Counted from the first letter of the stretch, positions 26,652-34,869 are shown. The stretch is DNA of 50,902 bases from Bacillota bacterium (GCA_012521185.1 JAAYMV010000044.1:1-50902); one strand, 5' to 3'. Numbers and translations are program-made. The notes: generated by a model not told the origin, from the letters alone.

Positions 26652-28529
26652 TTAAGACACCTCCACGATGGCATTAAACTTACAAGATTCTATGCAAGCG
26701 CCACATTTAATACATTTTTCTTGGTTAATAACAAAAGGATTTTTAATTTCTCCCTCAATTGCACCAACTGGACAAACTCTTGCACATCTGGAACAACCTT
26801 TACATAAATCAGCAACAATCGTAATTCGTTTTAAAGCCTGACATACTCCAGCTGGACAACGTTTTTCCACAACGTGGGCTAAATATTCTTCTCTAAAGTA
26901 TTTTAAGGTAGTCAATACTGGATTTGGAGCAGTTTTACCTAAGCCACATAAAGAACCAATTTGTACAGATTCACCAATCTCTTCTAGTAAATCTAGATCT
27001 TCTTCGGTTCCACGGCCTTCAACAATTTTTTGTAAGATTTCTAACATCCGGCGAGTACCTTCACGACAAAGTACACACTTACCGCAGGACTCATTTTGCG
27101 TAAAGTTCATAAAGAAGCGAGCAATTTCAACAATACAAGTGTTTTCATCCATTACTACTAGACCACCAGAACCAACCATGGCTCCAGCTGCTTGTAAAGA
27201 GTCAAAATCTAAGGGTAAGTCAAAGTGTTCTTCAACTAGACAGCCACCCGAAGGTCCACCAATTTGCACAGCCTTAAACTTCTTGTTTTGCCGAACACCG
27301 CCACCAATTTCAAAAACTACATGCCGCATAGTAGTACCCATTGGCACTTCAATTAAACCAGTATTGGCAACTTCACCAGTTAAAGCAAAGGTTTTAGTAC
27401 CTGGACTCTTTACAGCACCGATTGATTTAAACCAATCTACACCTTTGCGAATAATTTCAGGTACGTTTGCTAAAGTCTCCACATTGTTAATAATGGTCGG
27501 CTTATCCCATAAACCTGATACTGCAGGGAAAGGTGGCTTTGGACGGGGCATTCCTCTTTCACCCTCAATAGAAGCAATTAATGCGCTTTCTTCACCACAA
27601 ACGAAAGCTCCCGCACCTTCTTTGATTTTTAATTCGAAATTAAAGCCTGAGCCAAAGATATCTTTACCTAATAGTCCATATTCTTGTGCTTGTTTAATGG
27701 CAGTACGTAATCTTTGAACAGCTAAGGGATACTCAGCACGAACATAAATATATCCTTCGTCAGCACCAATTGCATAACCAGCAATAGCCATTGCTTCAAT
27801 GATCCGGTGAGGGTCACCTTCCATTACACTTCTGTCCATGAAGGCACCTGGATCCCCTTCGTCACCATTACAAATAATATATTTTTTATCAGATTCTTGC
27901 GCTGCCGCAATCGCCCATTTACGACCAGCAGGGAATCCGCCGCCGCCGCGACCACGTAAATTAGAATCATTGATCATTTGCACAACTTCTTGGGGAGATA
28001 AACGTAAAGCTTTTTCTAAACCTTGATAACCATCATGAGCAATATAATTGCGAATATCTTCCGGGTTGATTTCACCACAATTAGCTAAGGCAACCCGAGT
28101 TTGATATTTATAAAATGGAATCTCGCTTTCCCTTTGATAAACCTCACCAGTATTAGGATGTCGATATAAAAGTCTTTCTACTACCTGATTATTAACTGTG
28201 GCTTCAACAATTTCAGCTGCATCTTCAGGCTTAACTTTTACATATAAAGTGCCAGTAGGTTCAACTCTTACTAGAGGACCCATTTCACAGAATCCATGAC
28301 AGCCAGTGGTAGTCGTAGTAATACCGCCACAGCCATCTTCTAATAAATAGTCGACAGTAACCAACACATCTCTTTTTGCTAATTCATCCTTAAGGGCATT
28401 ATAGACTTGTTCTGCACCGTTGGCCATACAACCAGTTCCAGCACATAACAAAAGCGAGGAGGTTTGCTTTTTCATTGCTTTATTATATTTTTCTTTTACA
28501 GCTAATAGCTGCTCTAAATTACGAATCAT
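26652..28529 (-). CDS. hydB: Hydrogenase subunit HydB (NuoF-like, NADH and FMN binding)
   Basis: A 625-residue diaphorase subunit of the bifurcating hydrogenase. The N-terminal thioredoxin-like [2Fe-2S] domain has C29, C34, C77 and C81. The NuoF core has GRGGGGFPAGRKW (192-204) for FMN/NADH and ICNGDEGDPGAFMDR. The cluster motif ESCGKCVLCREGTRRM lies near 485-500. A C-terminal double [4Fe-4S] ferredoxin domain ends the protein (CKGCSRCARVCP and CIKCGACIESC). It is flanked by hydC (3 bp) and hydA (1 bp), so the subunits are tightly co-translated. Confidence 0.97.
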   Translation of the reverse strand: MIRNLEQLLAVKEKYNKAMKKQTSSLLLCAGTGCMANGAEQVYNALKDELAKRDVLVTVDYLLEDGCGGITTTTTGCHGFCEMGPLVRVEPTGTLYVKVKPEDAAEIVEATVNNQVVERLLYRHPNTGEVYQRESEIPFYKYQTRVALANCGEINPEDIRNYIAHDGYQGLEKALRLSPQEVVQMINDSNLRGRGGGGFPAGRKWAIAAAQESDKKYIICNGDEGDPGAFMDRSVMEGDPHRIIEAMAIAGYAIGADEGYIYVRAEYPLAVQRLRTAIKQAQEYGLLGKDIFGSGFNFELKIKEGAGAFVCGEESALIASIEGERGMPRPKPPFPAVSGLWDKPTIINNVETLANVPEIIRKGVDWFKSIGAVKSPGTKTFALTGEVANTGLIEVPMGTTMRHVVFEIGGGVRQNKKFKAVQIGGPSGGCLVEEHFDLPLDFDSLQAAGAMVGSGGLVVMDENTCIVEIARFFMNFTQNESCGKCVLCREGTRRMLEILQKIVEGRGTEEDLDLLEEIGESVQIGSLCGLGKTAPNPVLTTLKYFREEYLAHVVEKRCPAGVCQALKRITIVADLCKGCSRCARVCPVGAIEGEIKNPFVINQEKCIKCGACIESCKFNAIVEVS

Positions 28530-28532
28530 CTT

Positions 28533-29030
28533 TTACATACCCTCCCTTTTTTCTAGTACATCAATAATTAAGTCAATTGCTTCCGGAGTTACTTGACCAT
28601 ACACTTGATCATTAATGGTTATTACTGGTGCTAAACCGCAAGCTCCTAAGCAAGAAACAGTCTCCACACTAAACAGACCATCATCAGTAGTAGCTTTTCC
28701 GTCTACAAGCTTAACTCTTTTGCGAATGGCTTCATAAATTGGAAGGGAGCCACGTACGTGGCAGGCTGTACCATCGCAAACTTTAATAATATATTTACCT
28801 TTAGGATCTAAAGAAAATTGGGCATAAAATGTTGCCACTCCGTAAACCGTTGCTGGTGATAAATTCAAGGCAGTGGCAATGTAAGTTAATAATTCTTCCG
28901 GTAAATAATTGTGCTTTTTCTGCACTTCTTGTAAAACTGGTATTAGTGCTGACGGTGTTGAACCATGTTCCGCTATCACGTTGTTTAGCCAATCAACAAC
29001 ATTTAAGTCAACTTCTGCTGTGCGACTCAT
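28533..29030 (-). CDS. hydC: Hydrogenase subunit HydC (NuoE-like)
   Basis: A 165-residue thioredoxin-like [2Fe-2S] subunit. The four Cys ligands are in CDGTACHVRGS and SCLGACGLAP, and the N-terminal helical part has LIPVLQEVQKKHNYLPEE as in NuoE. It shuttles electrons between the flavin subunit and the rest of the complex. It starts 15 bp after the phosphatase gene with AAGGGATG as ribosome binding site. Confidence 0.96.
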   Translation of the reverse strand: MSRTAEVDLNVVDWLNNVIAEHGSTPSALIPVLQEVQKKHNYLPEELLTYIATALNLSPATVYGVATFYAQFSLDPKGKYIIKVCDGTACHVRGSLPIYEAIRKRVKLVDGKATTDDGLFSVETVSCLGACGLAPVITINDQVYGQVTPEAIDLIIDVLEKREGM

Positions 29031-29045
29031 TTAATTCATCCCTTC

Positions 29046-30185
29046 TTAAAAATATTCAATAATGATTATTTTTCCAAGTGCTTCTAACACTTTGGCAATC
29101 TTAGTAATTAACTGTTGCTTCAGTGATAAATGCACTGGTAAATTAGGATTTTGATGTGCAGGATTAATGGCCCTGCCAACTAAAAAATTAACTTGATCCA
29201 CTTCTAACAACAATTTTGCTAATCTAGTGGCTCCATTATCTTCATCAGGTATTTGCTGTTGACTCAAATATTCATAAACAGCTGATAAAGTCAACAAACC
29301 TTCAGTAACTAAATTTATTCCATCAATATGACCAATTGGCGGTATTGAATCACTTTCATTGATTTGTGCCAAATCCACTGATATTTCTGTACTTAACTCA
29401 CGAGCGACAATTGTAGCAGTGGTTCCACCACAAACCACTCGTTTTTGTTTTTCAGCTAACAGTTTTTGCAAATAAATTTGATCGTCATTTGGATCGATTG
29501 GCGGCCCAACAGCAACTGTCGCTGTTCTCTTAGTCCGAATTTTGCAAGCCAGTACTGTAGCATCATCCCGCATAATACCCCTAGATAATTTTTTTGCGTT
29601 CCTGAGAACGCTTTCACAAATTTCGGCAGAGGAATAATTTTGTTTAGCCAAAGCTTCCAGATACTTTCCCAGCTTTGGCGCCGTCCAGCCAAAATCTAAA
29701 GAGGCGCCAATTCCAGCATGAATCACTCCATCGGTAACTGCTACTAATAAATCATTTTCTTGGCCTTGCCAACGATATTCTTTAATTGAAAGAGTGCCAA
29801 TTTGCCGAGAACGGGCTTCTACAGCTTGAACAACCCCGTTACGAACTAGAAAAAAGCCAGGATTATCAAACTCAACCACATAAATGCCGCCATCTTGGAA
29901 AATTTGAATTAATGTTAAAGTTGAATAGGCTAATTTCCTAACTTTACATTCTGGCAAAGTACGCCCAATGGTATTGACTACATCTTCCAAAGTTGCCCCT
30001 GCTTCTAACATAGTCATGGCAACTTTCGTAGTAATAGTCGCTAATATATTAGCTTTTACTCCACTGCCTAAACCATCAGACAGTACCGCTAAAAAGGAAG
30101 TGGGTGTTTGACCAAATAGAACTCGATCACCACATAAGGGTTCACCATGTTTATTTAAACTTGTAAAAGCTCGTTCCACAATCAT
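29046..30185 (-). CDS. SpoIIE-type PP2C serine phosphatase next to the sensory hydrogenase
   Basis: A 379-residue protein. Residues 1 to about 215 form a PP2C/SpoIIE phosphatase domain: GDRVLF, LSDGLGSGVKAN (metal-binding Asp and Gly), VAVTDGVIHAG and MRDDATVLACK carry the expected acidic metal ligands. Residues 230-379 are a second domain that I do not recognise with certainty; it contains VVCGGTTATIVAREL and may bind a small ligand. Co-occurrence of a PP2C phosphatase with HydS and hydCBA is known in Clostridia and Thermotogales, but its target is not established. It starts 2 bp after hydS, with its ribosome binding site inside the hydS 3' end. Confidence 0.88.
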   Translation of the reverse strand: MIVERAFTSLNKHGEPLCGDRVLFGQTPTSFLAVLSDGLGSGVKANILATITTKVAMTMLEAGATLEDVVNTIGRTLPECKVRKLAYSTLTLIQIFQDGGIYVVEFDNPGFFLVRNGVVQAVEARSRQIGTLSIKEYRWQGQENDLLVAVTDGVIHAGIGASLDFGWTAPKLGKYLEALAKQNYSSAEICESVLRNAKKLSRGIMRDDATVLACKIRTKRTATVAVGPPIDPNDDQIYLQKLLAEKQKRVVCGGTTATIVARELSTEISVDLAQINESDSIPPIGHIDGINLVTEGLLTLSAVYEYLSQQQIPDEDNGATRLAKLLLEVDQVNFLVGRAINPAHQNPNLPVHLSLKQQLITKIAKVLEALGKIIIIEYF

Positions 30186-30187
30186 AG

Positions 30188-31882
30188 TCAGCCTACCTCC
30201 AGGCCGTCTGTAAAACTACTATCTTCTTGCTCAATCAACTTGATTAATCGGCTGAGCAATATCTGAGTCTCTGCAGTGGTTTCTCCTAATAAACTAGCCA
30301 CTTCTTGGGCAACTCGCATTTGATTTTCAATAACCTCATTAGCCTTTGCTAAGGTTTCTTCTTTTAACTTAGCTAACTCTTGGGTCTGCTGCTGTTCTTT
30401 AGTGATATCTAAGAAAATACCCACTATCACATTTGGGCGTTTAACAGGAAAGATTAATTGTTTCGTAATCTTCGAATACTGCGGATAATAAACTATATCA
30501 GAAATTAACCGTCCTTGTGATTTTACTAACTTATAATTCGAAGAATCAAATAAGTGCTCCACATTTTTATTCAAGTAATCCTGTCCTCGACAGTTAAAAA
30601 TTCGTTCGGCTGCAGGATTAACTGCCAAAATATTTAGATCACAGTCTGTAACAATAATACCATTCGGTGTATTTTCAATAATAATATTGGACAAAGATTC
30701 AGCGCGAGCCCGCATATAAGGAATACACATTTCTAACTCTGCTTTACCACGAGCTACAGCAATAGCTTTTTCACGACAAGTATTATAACCACAAGCACCA
30801 CAATCTAGCTGTTCACTTGGATGTAATCGTCCATTGCTAATTAAAACCTGATTGATTTCTGCTTCAGTTACTGGCTGTGGCTGATAAGGTGTAGCTACAA
30901 ATTCTCGCTGCATTTCCACAGCTGTCCAAGATGGGCGTGACGTTGTTTGATGAGTTGCTACCCTGGTTAATAAACGAGATTGTCGTACATAATAAGGATC
31001 CTGATCATTCCAACCAGCTCCACCTAAACATCCGCCTTTACAAATCATTAATTCTGCCCATTGACCATCAACATGGCCATCTTGCAAAGCATCCAAAAAC
31101 TGCAAACATTCATTAAAGCCGTCCACTACCCATAGTTTGCCTGACAACTCAGTCTCACTGCGACTTTCTCGCCAACCGCTTTCTGTAGAAAACAAACGAG
31201 CGGTTGCCGTACCTGTAACATCTGGTTGAACTGGTTCTAACTCTTCAACTGCCAATCCTAGCTTTTTAAAGCCAGAAAATATTTCTTGATAAGTTAAGGC
31301 TAAATCAACTTCTGTAAACTGAAAACATTCTACCTTTTTAGCTGGACAAGAATCAATATAAACCACTTTTGCCTCTGGATAACGCTGCTTTAGAGATCGT
31401 CCATGAACCAACATCGGTGATAATACAGGTACTAAGTTTTTAACTAAACTAGGATAGTATTTTTGAATTAAGTTAACAAGTGCTGGACAAGCAGAAGTTA
31501 ATGCTGGTGCAAGATGTTCTGATTGCCAATAATGAGCACTGACTTCTGGTACTACCCAGGCTGCTTCCTCGACTCTTTTAATTCCAAGTTTATACAAAGT
31601 GGCAACGAGAGCATATGGTTCTTGTTGAAGGCCTAAATATGAGGGTGCTAAACTAACTACAATTTCTTCTTTTTTCTCTAACCAAGTTTGAAAAACAGAC
31701 CATTGATCAACTAGTTCTTTGGCCTGCTGTGGGCAAATTCTTGTACAAAGTCCACAATTAATACATTCTTCCGCAATAATCTCAGCTTGCCCTTGGCTAA
31801 TCCGAATAGCCTTTAAAGGACAAAAACGGATACATTTATAACAGTCTTGACATTGCCCATAACTGCCTTCAATAACAACCAT
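30188..31882 (-). CDS. hydS: Sensory [FeFe] hydrogenase HydS (group C) with PAS domain
   Basis: A 564-residue protein. Two N-terminal [4Fe-4S] clusters (C11-C21 and C40-C50) precede a hydrogenase domain. Its H-cluster loops are TSACP (A131, C132), DSCPAKK (C179) and ICKGGCLGG (C281, C285). All four H-cluster Cys ligands remain, but the proton-relay Cys of catalytic enzymes (first Cys of TSCCP) is Ala and the usual Met-Pro before loop 2 is Asp-Ser. A further [4Fe-4S] domain (C361, C364, C369, C386), a PAS domain (about 395-495) and a coiled-coil tail follow. This layout matches group C putative H2 sensors. It leads the operon and probably signals through the adjacent phosphatase. Confidence 0.92.
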   Translation of the reverse strand: MVVIEGSYGQCQDCYKCIRFCPLKAIRISQGQAEIIAEECINCGLCTRICPQQAKELVDQWSVFQTWLEKKEEIVVSLAPSYLGLQQEPYALVATLYKLGIKRVEEAAWVVPEVSAHYWQSEHLAPALTSACPALVNLIQKYYPSLVKNLVPVLSPMLVHGRSLKQRYPEAKVVYIDSCPAKKVECFQFTEVDLALTYQEIFSGFKKLGLAVEELEPVQPDVTGTATARLFSTESGWRESRSETELSGKLWVVDGFNECLQFLDALQDGHVDGQWAELMICKGGCLGGAGWNDQDPYYVRQSRLLTRVATHQTTSRPSWTAVEMQREFVATPYQPQPVTEAEINQVLISNGRLHPSEQLDCGACGYNTCREKAIAVARGKAELEMCIPYMRARAESLSNIIIENTPNGIIVTDCDLNILAVNPAAERIFNCRGQDYLNKNVEHLFDSSNYKLVKSQGRLISDIVYYPQYSKITKQLIFPVKRPNVIVGIFLDITKEQQQTQELAKLKEETLAKANEVIENQMRVAQEVASLLGETTAETQILLSRLIKLIEQEDSSFTDGLEVG

Positions 31883-31935
31883 GTCCTACACTCCCATCAG
31901 AGTTATTAGGATGCTAAGTGATATTCTTCACATTT

Positions 31936-31964
31936 ATTATATATTTTTTATATAGTAATTGCAA
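31936..31964 (-). promoter_or_regulatory. Sigma-A-type promoter of the hydS-PP2C-hydCBA operon
   Basis: On the minus strand TTGCAA (31964-31959) is followed after 17 bases by a perfect TATAAT (31941-31936). It lies 54 bases before the hydS ATG. The spacer is A/T-only except for one C. Confidence 0.85.
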
Positions 31965-31968
31965 GATC

Positions 31969-31986
31969 TCGTGAAATAATTAACCA
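31969..31986. promoter_or_regulatory. Candidate Rex operator upstream of the hydrogenase promoter
   Basis: TCGTGAA-ATAA-TTAACCA resembles the Rex consensus TTGTGAA/TTGTTAA-N4-TTCACAA/TTAACAA, with two mismatches when each half is compared with the closer form. It lies just upstream of the -35 box, about 41 to 58 bases before the start point. Rex is encoded at 38343. Binding is an inference. Confidence 0.45.
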
Positions 31987-32082
31987 AAATTTATCATGCG
32001 GAATTAAGCAGGATATTCTCAATATTTGTGCAAGTTTAATATTAACCACGGTATGCTTAAGGGAACAAAGAAAGGGGCAACA

Positions 32083-32397
32083 ATGTTACGTTTTATTACC
32101 GTTACAATGATCCTCTTGCTCTGTACCGCTCAGGGCTTTTTCCATGATCAGCTCTATGTAATAGAAACAATCAACGAGGGAATTGTTACTTTAGAAGCCC
32201 TAACCCTGGATAAACAAGGACAATATCCATTCGTCTTTTATTGTGACATAAATAAACTGCCCTCAGCTAAAGAAGGGCAGGTCATACTAGTTAAATTTGC
32301 AGGTAACTATCTAATAAAACTCGAACCACAGGAGCAAATTACTGAGGAACGACAAGTTACTATCACTAATTTATTAGAAAGGCTCAAACACCCTTAA
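32083..32397 (+). CDS. Small secreted DUF3006-like protein
   Basis: A 104-residue protein with an N-terminal signal peptide (MLRFITVTMILLLCTAQGFF). The rest has a DUF3006-like pattern: YVIETINEGIVTLEAL, then INKLPSAKEGQVILVKF and a charged helix ending in ITNLLERLKHP. I put the start at the ATG at 32083, with AAAGGGG 6 bases upstream; in-frame starts further up have no such site. It converges on a second DUF3006-type gene, and the stops share TTAA. The likely parent domain is a small beta-barrel of unknown function. Confidence 0.65.
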   Translation: MLRFITVTMILLLCTAQGFFHDQLYVIETINEGIVTLEALTLDKQGQYPFVFYCDINKLPSAKEGQVILVKFAGNYLIKLEPQEQITEERQVTITNLLERLKHP

Positions 32398-32621
32398 TCC
32401 TTATCAGGCCGATTAATTAATTTATCAAGTAGACGGGTGACTCGTTCTTTGGCAGCTTTGGTAGATTCTTGATCAATTTCTAGCTGAACCAGTAAATGGT
32501 CACCCTCAACTATTCCAACAGGCAATAGTTGCCGAGGCAAATTTACCTCTATTTCTTGCTCAGTGCATAAAAGAACTCCATAATCGCCTTCAAATCGGTC
32601 AAGAACCGCCTTCCACTGCAT
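32394..32621 (-). CDS. DUF3006 domain protein
   Basis: A 75-residue protein with the DUF3006 pattern: AVLDRFEGDYGVLL, then VNLPRQLLPVGIVEGDHLLVQLEID and a C-terminal helix VTRLLDKLINR. The function is unknown. DUF3006 genes often lie beside secreted metallo-beta-lactamase-fold proteins, as here, where it begins 11 bp after that gene. Its stop overlaps that of the convergent secreted paralogue (shared TTAA at 32394-32397). Confidence 0.82.
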   Translation of the reverse strand: MQWKAVLDRFEGDYGVLLCTEQEIEVNLPRQLLPVGIVEGDHLLVQLEIDQESTKAAKERVTRLLDKLINRPDKD

Positions 32622-32632
32622 TTAATCCCTCC

Positions 32633-33661
32633 TTAATCTACATAAAAATAATCCTTGATTTTTTCCAAGGTAGCTGCGCCAATTCCAGAAATATTGATTA
32701 AATCCCCGACTTGGTTAAAGCCATATTGATTTCGATAATTGATAATTCGCTCAGCCAGCACTGGCCCTATTCCCGGAACTGTTTGCAATTCTACTGCTGA
32801 CGCAGTGTTTAGATTTATTCGGTAATCTAAGCCCACTTGCCACTTACGAGTAGTTATTTCTCTAGTTTGGCCATCTGTGGTAATTGTAATCGTTCCATGA
32901 TAATCAGTACGATAAATTTCCACACCTTGAAGATTAATCAATGTTTGCAGTGCTGGATGAGAATACGTGTTATCCTCACCTACCATAATGATGGCAATTT
33001 CTGGCTGAATAGCGGCTAAAAATGGTGAAGAACTTGAAGTACTGCTACCATGATGAGCTACTTTTAATACTTGCGCTTGTGGTAAGGTTTTACTGGCCAC
33101 TAGCAGCTGCTCTGCTTGGCTTTCTATATCACCTGTAAATAGAAAATTTTGACTGCCAACTTGCATCCAAATTACTACCGAATTATTATTTAAACCTGTT
33201 AGAAATTGTTCTTGAGGATGAAGAAAAACAAAACGGTCGATCCCTGGTAGTGACACTTCCATACCAGCCTTTACTTGATAAAATGGTATATCTAATTGGT
33301 CAATCAAAAGTAAAAATCGTTCATAGGTTCTAGTCGTATGAATTTGAGCATCAGCATATACTTTTTCCACCGTAAAGTTCTCTAGAACAGGAATTAATCC
33401 ACCAATATGATCGGAATGAGGATGGGTGGCAACCATCAGATTAATTGTCCCGACGTTAGCCTCATGTAAAAAAGGTACCAAGCTACGCCGCCCGGCACTT
33501 TCCTGTCCTCCATCAATCAAAACCACTGCACCGGCCGTTGTCCGAATTAATATGGCATCCCCTTGTCCAACATCAACAAAATCAACAACAACTTCAGCGG
33601 CAAATACTACAGACGAATACAAAGATAGTAACAGTAAAAATATCAAAAGCTTTTTCTTCAA
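32633..33661 (-). CDS. Secreted ComEC-like metallo-beta-lactamase fused to ComEA-like helix-hairpin-helix domain
   Basis: A 342-residue exported protein. A signal peptide (MKKKLLIFLLLLSLYSSVVFA) precedes a metallo-beta-lactamase fold resembling the C-terminal domain of ComEC: DVGQGDAILI, LIDGG, THPHSDHIGG (metal-binding HxHxDH), FTGDIE and VAHHGS. Residues about 282-342 are a ComEA-type DNA-binding helix-hairpin-helix (INLNTASAVELQTVPGIGP, then GDLINISGIG). The combination suggests a nuclease acting on DNA outside the membrane, perhaps for uptake or nutrient use, but no activity is proven. The start is TTG with GGGAGGTAG upstream. It sits between an orphan ParA gene and DUF3006. Confidence 0.9.
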   Translation of the reverse strand: MKKKLLIFLLLLSLYSSVVFAAEVVVDFVDVGQGDAILIRTTAGAVVLIDGGQESAGRRSLVPFLHEANVGTINLMVATHPHSDHIGGLIPVLENFTVEKVYADAQIHTTRTYERFLLLIDQLDIPFYQVKAGMEVSLPGIDRFVFLHPQEQFLTGLNNNSVVIWMQVGSQNFLFTGDIESQAEQLLVASKTLPQAQVLKVAHHGSSTSSSSPFLAAIQPEIAIIMVGEDNTYSHPALQTLINLQGVEIYRTDYHGTITITTDGQTREITTRKWQVGLDYRINLNTASAVELQTVPGIGPVLAERIINYRNQYGFNQVGDLINISGIGAATLEKIKDYFYVD

Positions 33662-33666
33662 CTAAA

Positions 33667-34461
33667 CTACCTCCCAATCAATGCTCCGGCATAAGCTGCA
33701 TTTCTAGCCTTAACTAATTCTCGAGCTAATTCACGATAGGCTAAAGCTCCTGGTACTTGTACGGCATGTTCAAAAATAGGCTTTTGTTCAGCGCTACTTT
33801 CAGCAAACCTAATACTACGATTAACTTGGAAGGGGTATAAATGGATTTCCTTAAAATTTGTTTCTAAAATCCGAATTATTTCTCGAGCATGGTTTGTTCT
33901 AACATCAAACATAGTTGGTAAGATTCCTGCTACCCTTAAATCACTATTCAGTTGCCCTTTAATTTTAGCGATCATCTTTAATAAAGCAATAGTTCCGCGA
34001 ATGCTTAGAAATTCACATGAAACAGGAATAATTACCTGATCAGCTGCAGCCAAAGCATTAATGGTTAATAATCCTAATGAAGGCTGGCAGTCAATCAGAA
34101 TGAAATCATAATCATCCCTAACTTCATTAATAATTTTAGTAATTCGCCGTTCGCGAGCAGGTGCATTTAACAATTGCATCTCTGCCAAAGATAAATCCAT
34201 ATTTGCTGGCACCAAATCTACACCATAATCTGAACTGATTATTACTTCTGCTACTGGTTTATTTCTTAACAAACATTGGTAAATTGTGTCCTCTAATTCC
34301 TCTGGATCAAATCCAGCATAGTAAGTTAAACTAGCTTGTGGATCTAAATCAACTAACAAAACTCTTTGCTGAATATCTTGTAAGGCCACTCCCAAGTTAT
34401 AAGTAGATGTTGTCTTCCCTACCCCACCCTTTTGATTCGCTAAGACATAAACCTCCGCCAT
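33667..34461 (-). CDS. ParA/Soj family ATPase (orphan)
   Basis: A 264-residue Walker-type ATPase. It shows a deviant Walker A KGGVGKTT (about 10-17), LLVDLDPQAS (A' and Walker motifs) and FILIDCQPSLGLLT (Walker B). The start is the ATG at 34461, because GGAGGCGTGG precedes it; upstream in-frame codons lack a site. No parB partner with a helix-turn-helix is adjacent, and there is no rRNA methyltransferase or oriC gene set, so this is not the classical soj-spo0J locus. It is 5 bp upstream of the MBL-HhH gene and may position that system or act alone. Confidence 0.9.
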   Translation of the reverse strand: MAEVYVLANQKGGVGKTTSTYNLGVALQDIQQRVLLVDLDPQASLTYYAGFDPEELEDTIYQCLLRNKPVAEVIISSDYGVDLVPANMDLSLAEMQLLNAPARERRITKIINEVRDDYDFILIDCQPSLGLLTINALAAADQVIIPVSCEFLSIRGTIALLKMIAKIKGQLNSDLRVAGILPTMFDVRTNHAREIIRILETNFKEIHLYPFQVNRSIRFAESSAEQKPIFEHAVQVPGALAYRELARELVKARNAAYAGALIGR

Positions 34462-34547
34462 ATCCACGCCTCCTATTGAGGAGTATTTCGCGTTTGCCAT
34501 TTATTTCTGTATTTCGTGATATCAATCAGAATACCTGCCATTAATAA

Positions 34548-34577
34548 TTGACAAGTCAAGCTAGTTTGTTCTATGCT
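34548..34577 (+). promoter_or_regulatory. Sigma-A-type promoter of the short pspC gene
   Basis: TTGACA (34548-34553) and TATGCT (34572-34577) are separated by 18 bases and lie 33 bases before the ATG at 34611. Confidence 0.65.
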
Positions 34578-34610
34578 TAAGGTAAGACGCAATGGCGATG
34601 GAGGGTGAGC

Positions 34611-34802
34611 ATGGCTAAAAAACTATATTTATCAAATAATCGAAAGCTTGGAGGCGTTTGTGCGGGAATTGCTGAATACTTCGGCATTGATCCGACTGTT
34701 GTTCGGCTGCTTTGGGTCTTAACATTTTTCGCATATGGAATAGGCTTTTTAAGTTATTTTATCTGCTGGTTAATCATTCCTAAATCCCCCTATGCTAATT
34801 AG
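34611..34802 (+). CDS. Short PspC-domain membrane protein
   Basis: A 63-residue protein that consists only of a PspC domain: KKLYLSNNRKLGGVCAGIAEY, FGIDPTVVRLLW, a hydrophobic helix and WLIIPKSP. GGAGG is 6 bases from the ATG at 34611; a GTG two codons earlier is too close to the site. It is a paralogue of the longer protein at 16439. PspC proteins are linked to membrane stress in other bacteria; a role here is inferred. A terminator overlaps the stop codon. Confidence 0.85.
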   Translation: MAKKLYLSNNRKLGGVCAGIAEYFGIDPTVVRLLWVLTFFAYGIGFLSYFICWLIIPKSPYAN

Positions 34803-34828
34803 GCTGTTTATTCCTAAACAGCCTTTTC
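34802..34828 (+). terminator. Rho-independent terminator after the short pspC gene
   Basis: GGCTGTTT and AAACAGCC pair around an ATTCCT loop and are followed by TTTTC. Confidence 0.82.
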
Positions 34829-34841
34829 ATTTGCCTTTGTA

Positions 34842-34869
34842 ACAATTACCTCCTATACCTCATATGCTA
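34842..34869 (+). promoter_or_regulatory. Candidate sporulation-sigma (sigma-K-like) promoter of the LysM gene
   Basis: AC (34842-34843) is followed after 17 bases by CATATGCTA (34861-34869), which fits the sigma-K pattern AC-N16/17-CATAnnnTA. No sigma-A promoter of similar quality is seen. It lies about 35 bases before the TTG start. The short consensus makes chance matches possible. Confidence 0.4.

Noticed and set aside
26651-26674. Longer HydA with 8 extra residues overlapping hydB
   Set aside because: The ATG at 26650 has GTGGAGGTG at a good distance and begins the family-typical sequence. The upstream ATG lies before this site.
27139-27717. 192-codon plus-strand open frame inside hydB
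   Set aside because: It is antisense to a well-supported NuoF-like gene, has no ribosome binding site and encodes a Pro/Ser/Thr-rich sequence typical of a shadow frame.
33667-34461. Chromosome-partition locus (soj-spo0J) or plasmid origin
   Set aside because: There is no helix-turn-helix ParB, no parS-like repeat that I could see and no dnaA, rsmG or mnmG genes. The ParB/Srx protein at 40613 lacks a DNA-binding domain.
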